From contig OW051494.1 of the NCBI GenBank assembly GCA_932521035.1, positions 5,070,001 to 5,134,000 on the forward strand: DNA of 64,000 nucleotides, given 5' to 3'. Under the pieces are notes generated by a model. It worked only from the letters and a program-made list of their open reading frames with translations, did no database searches and had not been told where the DNA came from. Source of the stretch: Oscheius dolichura. Its lineage: Eukaryota; Nematoda; Chromadorea; Rhabditida; Rhabditidae. Position numbers and translations under genes: made by a program. Below are positions 56,945 to 64,000 of the stretch, piece by piece. Within the stretch, counting starts at the first letter, position 1. Each line of letters starts with the position of its first letter.

Positions 56945-57794
56945 TCTGGGCAGGTGCATTATATCCGTCCGATTGACGCAAGTGGTCACAAAGCAGGAAC
57001 TCGATGTGTCTTTCCCCCCGTTTTCCATATAGAATATTACTACTAATTATCATCGATGCCTACTTCTTTTGAGGTCGCCTCCTATTTGGGGTGATCCTTT
57101 TATACTGTCTCTTTTGATCCGCCGTATCCCTGACTAGTGCAGTCCGTGGACTTCTTCCACAGCCCCAGCCACCACAGTTCTTTTGCCACCAGATCCAACT
57201 AGTTCCCCAGTTCCTTTTCTCCCCAATACAAAACAATCCGTATTTCACCATCACTTCTCGGCCATTGTGTCCCCAGGAATTTGTAATTATTCCCCACGTG
57301 GCCGTGGCCGTGGCTTTCAACGAGCTCCTTCGAGATAATCCCCACCGAGTTCTTTTTTTCTGTTGTCTGGTCAGCTCGCCTTCTGCATCCTCCCAAAATA
57401 ACAATACTGACGTGGTCCTCCACATTGTGAGTCAGTCCTCCCTGCCGGCATCCTGCAATCGTTCAGCCTTGGTCCGTACAGTCGTTACCCCTCGGCCCCC
57501 CAATTAAACAGTCCATTCCGTAACGTAACTTCTCTTTTTCATAGCCAGTTGTCCCTTCCTGTCCTAATGGACAGTGACGGCTGTCCGTCGAAAAAGTCTG
57601 CTTTTCACACGGACTAAGCTCCTGCTAGCAAACGTAAGCGCCTTCGCTACCTTTTCCTCGTTTTTCTCTCTTTGCACGGCAGTGTTATGAGCCGGCAGAC
57701 GGGACTATTCCCCATTTTCGGGTAAAAAGTACAGTCGGGCGATTCTTTTTAAAGAAGAGCTTCGATGCTTTGCATATTTATGGGGTGCCCTCAG

Positions 57795-57825
57795 CCTCGA
57801 CCCCCGGACAGTACCGGGGGCGAGG
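57795..57825. repeat. GC-rich hairpin
   Basis: CCTCGACCCCCGG and CCGGGGGCGAGG pair around an ACAGTA loop with one bulge. No T-run follows; function unknown. Confidence 0.4.
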
Positions 57826-58238
57826 TTGGATCGCGGAACTGGCGCCGCCGGAGTGCCGAGATCGCCTTTTTTCATCCGATTCCATGTCCTTTCGAGAGAT
57901 AATTGCCTCTAATCAGCCTCCCTGACCCGGTCTCTGATCTGCCCCTCATGTCAGCCCATGTTACTTCCCCATTTTTTCTACAAGACGAGTTCCCGACTTC
58001 AAGTACCCTTTCACAAGTCTTAGGTTGCAGTACAACCAACGTTTTCTCTAATTCCCAAGACGAACAAAGAGGCGCCCCTTACCTTGCTTTACTTACCCTC
58101 TCTATCCCGGCCGCCAGCTGCGCAACCCCCAAACGACGTCAACGCGTCGTGCTGACCCCGTATTTTGAATAAGTGAGATCTTTATTGGTATTATTTCCGG
58201 CTTGTAAATCACTTTCTTTACAAATTTTAGCTCCAGAA

Positions 58239-60500
58239 ATGTCTAACGACGATGACCAACTTATTATGGGTCGTAACAGTGAGTTTTGCATTTTTCGAAC
58301 CGCATATTTACCCCTTTGTTGTTGTCACGCGTAAACAATATTTTTAGTGATGAAAAGAGCTCCTGGAAAACGCCAAATAAAACCAACAGCGTTTCTATTG
58401 ACTCACTTAGAGATGGCTGATGATGATGAAGAAGATGATGTTGACTTTGGAGAAGGTTGTGAATAACCTTTATAATATTCAAATAGTTACAGGTGCTAAA
58501 AAGAGCGAATTTGGACAGGATTCGGATAACAGCGATGAAGAAGAATCGGCTGAAGACGAAGCTAGTAACAGTGAAGACGAATACTTTTCCGACGACTCGG
58601 ATACTAGCAGTTCTAACGAAACAGTCGGTCAATTTATTTACATTGATATTTCTTTAGAGTCATGAAAAAGAAAACACCGGCGAAGACACCGAAACCTCTA
58701 ACGATCCTATATGTTCCGTTTGTCTCAATTTAGTTGATTCTTCCCGGAATGAAATCATAGTAAAATGCGACAGGTATGCTTTCCCAAGTGACAATAATGT
58801 TATTGCTCATTTTCAAGGTGTGGTGTTTCTGTTCACGAAATTTGCTACGGAGGTATATTTCTCGAAGATAACAATGGTAGCAACGTTGAGTCGTGGTTCT
58901 GTGAACCATGCCTTCTTGATGCGAAGAATGTGCACTGCGAGCTGTGTCCTGATAGAAAGGGTGCTTTTAAATTATCTGGTTAGTTCACTCTTCCGATGAT
59001 TCGGATGCTAGTGTATCAAGTCGATCAAGTGTATGTATGCCTCTGAAAATCAGGAACTTTCCAGCGAACATTTTCCCTTAGAAGTTTTTTGGTATATATT
59101 TTACTTTTTTTTAGAATTTTCCGGACAGTTTGTGCATATGGTATGCGCTATTTTTACCGAAAACATTACATGGGCGGATAATGTTAATCTTCTTGGGGCT
59201 AGTTATCAGGAAGTAAAGCATCGCCTTTTTGGCATGAAAGTAAGCCAACTATGCGCACGTGCAGTTTTTAGAGGTGTAATGGCTGTACCGAAGAAAGTTC
59301 TGGTCGAACCGGTGTAGCCAGTCGCTGTGAGCTAGGAGAATGTAACAAATATTATCACATTACATGTGCTCAACGGTCTTGTTGTCTATTTACCACCATA
59401 TTTCTTTTTTTTCAGTTTGGGATTGCTTGTTGACAAAAGTGAAGTCGAGGAGGGACTACAAACTCATCCTCGCTTTATTGCATGTAAAGCTCACAAAAAA
59501 GATTCGGAAGGAATCAAATGTATGAAGAATATGTTAGTGTTTAATACTTATACTTAATAACACACGTTTAGGCATTCAAAATTTTTAAAACAAGAAAATG
59601 AAAGAATGAAGCGGGGTGTTGACTATGTCTGTAGTGGAAAAATTGAAAAGGATCGGCAAAATATGAAAAGTAAACTTATTGAGGTGTTTCAAGAGTTGCA
59701 AGGTGTTAGTATAACGAAACCAGATCTTCATTGTTCAATTGTAAATATCAAACAAATCTCATTTGTACTTCAAGTATGCAGGGTATCCGTCAGCGCTACG
59801 CTCGCCATGTTCACACATCCTCCCGTCTTCTGGAAGACTTCAAAGTGAAATCAGAATTTTGCCGTAATAGCAGTGAAGTTCGAAAATCGTCTATATTTTC
59901 CAATGGTCAATTGTAGGACAATGATGACGGTTCCTTATCCTCTACATTGTCTCCCGAAGCATTGGAGGAAGAGATAAGTAATCTTATGAAAAGGAATAAA
60001 AAGCTGGCTAGTCTGAAGAAGAAAATTGAAGTTGAGAGGGAAAAGGTAGGCATATATGCTATATATAAAGATATTAATAGCTAATGGCAAAGCATGCGAA
60101 GAAAGAAACACAGTCTCTGGATAGGAAGCGTATAAAAATAGAGGAGCTTTCAAAAGAAACTGAACAGGTTCACTCTTTCCGATTATTGGTAATATTTTTT
60201 TACAGAAAAATGAGGAGTCGCGGCTCTTGGAAAACGAAGTAGCTCGTTTAGAAGAGCAGAAAAGCAATCTTTTTGCTATTATGAAAACATACGGGTTTCC
60301 TGCGGAGTTTTTCAATTTTTCTGAACAGAGAAAGAATGATGGCAAAGATGAAAAGGAAAACCCTACTTATGCTTCAGATAACAGTACATCTCCCAGTCCT
60401 AAAAGAAGAAAACTGACTGTAGAAAGCAATACTTCTGGTAAGATACAGCGTTGAAAACTGAGCATTTTCAGATATGCGAGTTGCCATTTGCGACGTTTAG
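58239..60500 (+). CDS. PHF14: PHF14-like PHD finger protein
   Basis: Chromatin-associated PHD protein. An acidic, Asp/Glu/Ser-rich N-terminus (EFGQDSDNSDEEESAEDEAS) is followed by PHD1 (CSVCLNLVDSSRNEIIVKCD, CGVSVHEICYGG, WFCEPCLLD) and an extended PHD module (CELCPDRKGAFKLS, FVHMVCAIFTENITW, RCNGCTEESSGR, CNKYYHITCAQRFGLL, FIACKAHK), in the order of human PHF14 (CELCPNQDGIFK..WVHIVCALYVPG..YFHVTCAQKEGLLSE). A coiled coil follows (LENEVARLEEQKSNL). Human PHF14 then has further PHD fingers; here the frame ends at TAG 60498-60500 after SDMRVAICDV. An alternative end would retain VWDCDVCF at about 60640, which resembles the last strand of a PHD finger. ATG 58239 lies 8 nt after AAATTTTAG. Confidence 0.85.
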
Positions 60501-61013
60501 GACATTTTTTTCAAAGTCGCTGACACAACGATCCGGGTTTTGTGATCTTTTTTACTACCGGTTTTCTATTATTTTTATATCATTCAACCAAGGTACCCTT
60601 TTGTGTCTTTCATTGTATTTGAAAATTCCGGTTTGGGATTGTGATGTTTGTTTCCAAGATGCAACAGGGCGAAAATAAAATTTCACTACTCATTCTTTTT
60701 TTTCCGTCTACTGAAATAACGTAACCTGTCGTATTGTCTTGATATGATACGGTACACGAAGGCTATATAACATCCATGAAAGATATGCCGAATAGACATC
60801 TGACAGATGTGGGACAACTAAAAGAAGCGGCACCGAAATATTAAAAAACTATATATGAACTATTGTATGATTTCTCGGGTTGAGTGGAATTGAAAATTAC
60901 GAGACAATGACTCGAGCCGGCCTGAGATTTATATATTTGCGGCGATGAAGTGTTCAATAAAACTTTTATCTTTTTAGAAGAAATTAAATAAATAAGTACA
61001 ATAAAGATGTGGT
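60501..61013. other. 3' gap between PHF14 and myosin light chain genes
   Basis: AT-rich. It includes the possible PHD remnant ending near 60678 and AATAAA-like motifs on both strands. No other gene seen. Confidence 0.4.
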
Positions 61014-61853
61014 TTAAACATTAGTAATGTTTACAGTGCAGGTTTCACCGCACTTCAATAGATTGACAAAGTTTTCGTAAAGTAAGTCATCTTGAAAGAG
61101 AGGAGCTCCATCGAAAAAACTAGCAATCTGAAACAGTTAAGAATTATTAATATATTTATACATGTCGCAGTTTCTTATACTGCCATATTCATGATATTAA
61201 AATCTGCTTTATATATATATAAAGCTTCTTAATTATAATAAAACACTTTGATGTTTAACAAACCTCGTGCTTAGAGTACTTATCTCCTAATGTAGTTAGC
61301 AGCTCGCTCAAATATTGCTTGTAGATTAGTCCAGAACCATTTTCGTCGAGTGCGTGAAAAGCGTGCAAAACAGTTTCCTTGGGATCACTTCCTTAACCAG
61401 ATAAAATAATCAAGAAAACCAGGTCAATATCCTAAGGAGTGTCCTATTTAGACGGCATTACTTTTCTGTACAACTATTACGAAAGACTAAAAAGAACAAA
61501 TAAAAATCCCGGGATAACTAGGATTAATCACCTGTATATTTCTCAGCAAACATCGATAAAAACTTTGGAAAGTCGACCTTTCCAGCATCCGCTGTCAGCA
61601 TCATTTCATTAATTTCATTTGCATCGAAACAGTTACCTAGACGGTTCTGTCTTGCAATGGAAGAAGAGAACTTACTCAGAAAAGTAGCAGTTTTGGAGAT
61701 ATCGCCTTTACTTATTATTCCATCACAATCTTGATCGATGAAGGTAAATACATCCCGAAACTGTTTTATATCTACTGAACCGAAAACCACTTGCGGGTTC
61801 AAATTGGGACGAACAGGCCGAACCCTACGGAAGCTGACCTTCTTTGAAATCAT
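61014..61853 (-). CDS. myosin regulatory light chain
   Basis: EF-hand light chain that binds the myosin II neck and regulates its motor. EF-hand 1 is canonical (FIDQDCDGIISKGDIS); then EINEMMLTADAGKVDFPKFL, SMFAEKYTG, AFHALDENGSG and LLTTLGDKY, followed by a C-terminal lobe SFFDGAPLFQDDLLYENFVN, in the order of MLC2/MYL9 proteins. The N-terminus MISKKVSFRRVRPVRP is basic as usual, but the segment that should hold the kinase-regulated Thr-Ser (ATSNVF in MYL9) reads LNPQVVF, so the classical phosphosite is missing. Four exons with introns of 40-130 nt. ATG 61853 lies 11 nt after TTTTCAG. Divergent from ataxin-2 (379 bp). Confidence 0.88.
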
Positions 61854-62232
61854 TCTTGAAACTTCTGAAAAGCAACAAATTATTGAATAAAATCACATAT
61901 GTTTATGTTTCTGGCAACAAAAAATGGGGAAATGTACAGATAAGGCCACAGCCCGATGTATACAAAGCGTTGTCAACAAATATCGTATTTTCTTTCCATT
62001 TATCTTCATTTGCTTCGATTTGAGTAGCGTTGGCAAACGAAATCATTTGTGTTGTACTGATAATTTGTCATTTTCTTTTATACTGTTCATTCACATCGAT
62101 CTCTTTAATATTCATGATGAATCTCCTGTTTCCAATCGATATAAAACGTGGTTTAAGGAAAGGTTTTCCCCTATTGCATCGTCTTACGGTGTCGCTGGGG
62201 ACATCACACTTATTCTCTGTTTCCTTATCAAA
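61854..62232. promoter_or_regulatory. bidirectional promoter region MLC / ataxin-2
   Basis: 379 bp between divergent start codons. A plus-strand frame from ATG 61924 runs into the ataxin-2 start in frame but has no conserved features, so it could be 5' UTR or an N-terminal extension. Confidence 0.4.
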
Positions 62233-64000
62233 ATGGTACGTTTAAATTCTGAGTAATTAGCAACACATGAATTATTTTTCAGAGCCTCGATGGAGTTCTT
62301 GCAAATGCCAATCTGGTCAGCTTTCTAAATGGGCTTCATGTAAGTACCTTCTTCTTATGTTCGTACTATCACGCTCTTTTTAGGGTAAACAAGTTCTAGT
62401 TGAAACCAAAGCTGGTCAGCAATTTTTTGGCGTCTTTGGAGCTAGCTCTCCTGAATTGGAAGTCGGACTAACCTATGCTTGGTTGAAGACTTCAGCCAAC
62501 GCCAAAAACATACTTCCAAAAAAAGACGAAATAAAGGAGAAAATGGTCTTCAAATTTGCCGATATTATTACCATTTCGGCTGTTTGGAGCGAGGAAAAAA
62601 ATATCAAAGGTAAGATTGATTTTGTTGCCTCATTGAAGTCATTTTTAGGTTTTGCAACAGACCGTGAGTATTATAATGTAAAGTCAAATGGACGCACTGA
62701 TGAAGAAGAACTGGAAGTCTGGGAATGCGAGAATGAGGACGATCTTGAAACTGACATGGTAGCAATTTTTTATATTTGTATTTAACGGCTTACAATAGCC
62801 TGACCAAAAGCAAAATTACCATAAAAATGGAGGATGGAGTGTCGATGAAATGTTCAATACAAACTCGCGCCTCCATGGAGTTCAGTCGACGTTTGTTGAG
62901 GATATGAGCCAGTATACAACGTACTGTTTATTGTTATTTTAAGCACAAATGTTATTCAGGGTAGCCTTTGAAGCAACGGAAGAAGAAAAGGCGAGAGCCG
63001 AACAAATAGCTCGAGAAATCGAACAAAGTTCGAGAAGTAAATTCTACTCTCGCTTGGAAAATGACGACGATGAGCGAGATTTGGATAAGGCTACCAACGA
63101 CGATGAGCATGATCCCGGAAGCAAACGGAGATCCAATAAGTGACAGTTTTAGTGGCTTTTGATGCAAAGACTATTCAGCAGCTCTTTTGGTAACAATCCA
63201 AGCGGAAGGAATAGAAACGACCGAGGAGGCCCCGCAAATCGACGAGCTGACGGTCTCCGTGGCGACAGTTAGTTTCTGTTTTTTTTTCATTTTCCAACAC
63301 CAATTCTTTCAAGGGAAAAACAGTGGACAGCAAATACGACATCATCGACATGAGGCGAACAACTACAAACTCTCAAAATATGACAATACCGAGGTAAGGA
63401 GAGTAATTAGCTTAGTAAACTGGTGATTAGATGGACTCGTCCTACGCCAGTTTGGAGACCTCTTCTGGGAATACAATGAACCATGATCCTCCACTAAATC
63501 TTCATAATTCTCAAACCGGTAACTAATTAGTTGGTAATTTTCTCCACTTCAAAATTCAGCACCTAGCGGTGATATCCTCTCATCGGATGCACTCTCAGAA
63601 GACGGTGGAGTTGTCGTCAAAAAGATGGAGCAAAATCAGTTGAGCCTTGAAGATGAAAAACCAGTCGATCAGAAGCAATCAGAGGATAAGGAAAATTCCG
63701 AAATATCGGAGGTAGCCAAAAAATTCTCATTCAACCTCAATGCTCCACCTTTCACTCCAAGACAGCAGCAGAGTCCAACGACGCCTACCCAGGTAAGAAT
63801 GCACTTTACAATTTTCACAATTTTCTGCTAGGGTCTCATGCAGCAGTTTCCGATGGGAATTGTTCCCGGAATGTCGCTGCAAGGAGCTCCTGGCATGGTG
63901 GTTCCATCCGGCCAGCCGATCGGTCCCTGGCATCCGGGATATGTCCAGGTTTACTTTACTATTATTTAACACATTCATATTTCATTTTGTTAGATGCCTA
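62233..64000 (+). CDS. ATXN2: ataxin-2, 5' part
   Basis: Cytoplasmic RNA-binding regulator of translation and stress granules, cut by the window end. The first ATG (62233-62235) sits directly before an intron; exon 2 (62283-62339) begins SLDGVLANANLVSFLNGLH. Lsm domain: GKQVLVETKAGQQFFGVFGA, EKMVFKFADIITISAVW. LsmAD: GGWSVDEMFNTNSRLHGVQS, FVEDMSQYTTVAFEATEEE, AEQIAREIEQSSRSKFYSRL, ENDDDERD, against human MFRYNEENYGVVSTYDSSLSSYTV..ANQLAEEIESS. A PAM2 motif (SFNLNAPPFTPRQ, about 63730) for poly(A)-binding protein follows, then a Pro/Gly/Met-rich region to the window edge. An N-terminal extension into the 61924 frame cannot be excluded. Confidence 0.9.

Larger units (their letters stand above)
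56280..58238. other. upstream region between RFamide and PHF14 genes
   Basis: Nearly 2 kb between divergent genes. It holds the inverted repeat at 56810-56944 and a GC hairpin at 57795-57825. A 121-codon minus-strand frame at 57060-57425 resembles nothing known and is not called. Confidence 0.5.

Noticed and set aside
57060..57425. 121-codon minus-strand frame with Trp/Cys-rich stretch
   Set aside because: No known family, no splice-site support, and a second overlapping frame is equally open.
61924..62256. separate 110-codon gene before ataxin-2
   Set aside because: It runs into the ataxin-2 first exon in the same frame and its composition looks non-coding.
1..64000. CRISPR array, bacterial operon or rRNA genes
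   Set aside because: No direct-repeat array, Shine-Dalgarno pattern or rRNA sequence was seen; every recognised gene is eukaryotic with introns.

Overview
The window comes from a metazoan nuclear genome that is unusually compact. Genes are split by very short GT-AG introns, mostly 30-43 nt and as short as 23-25 nt, intergenic gaps are often below 400 bp, and the gene set is animal: SPOP, SETDB1, a furin-type matrix metalloproteinase, a giant fibronectin-III receptor, SUN and NEMP nuclear-envelope proteins, ataxin-2, myosin regulatory light chain and an RFamide neuropeptide precursor. About a dozen genes carry a pyrimidine-rich ..AG 3' splice site within 0-11 nt upstream of their ATG, the pattern expected of spliced-leader trans-splicing. 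I cannot name the phylum. Base composition is a mosaic: GC-rich at 1-5.4, 15.9-16.6 and about 25-52 kb, AT-rich elsewhere.

Layout. 1-0.6 kb: 3' end of a SPOP-type BTB gene (+). 0.6-1.9 kb: a tRNA-like repeat and two inverted repeats. 1.9-13.5 kb: minus-strand cluster of DNA topoisomerase II, SETDB1, an unrecognised gene and an LMBR1-type membrane protein. 13.9-14.3 kb: repeats. 14.4-15.4 kb (-): tail-anchored ACBD5-like protein. 15.8-17.2 kb (+): lysine/glutamate-rich coiled-coil protein. 17.3-19.8 kb (-): mitochondrial AsnRS and RNase P subunit POP5. 20.1-24.8 kb (+): SUN-domain protein, IGBP1/alpha4 and PHAX. 25.2-25.7 kb (+): small ACBP-like protein. 26-29.2 kb (-): matrix metalloproteinase. 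29.2-32.3 kb: no gene seen. 32.5-50.1 kb (-): giant FN3 transmembrane receptor. 50.1-52.9 kb: its upstream region. 52.9-55.1 kb (+): NEMP1-type protein. 55.5-56.3 kb (-): VRFamide precursor. 58.2-60.5 kb (+): PHF14-like PHD protein. 61-61.9 kb (-): myosin regulatory light chain. 62.2 kb to the end (+): ataxin-2, cut by the window edge.

Most genes are single-copy housekeeping functions with no shared pathway. Themes that recur are chromatin and nucleus (TOP2, SETDB1, PHF14, SUN, NEMP, PHAX), membrane contact and lipid handling (two ACBP-domain genes), and cell surface/matrix (MMP beside the FN3 receptor). The FN3 receptor is the most remarkable locus. Its ectodomain is built from a six-FN3 super-repeat duplicated roughly exon by exon, it has two interchangeable-looking transmembrane exons with matched splice phases, and its cytoplasmic tail carries Gly-aromatic GX3 repeats. 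Gene models below were assembled by hand from splice sites and reading phase; none was checked by a database search.
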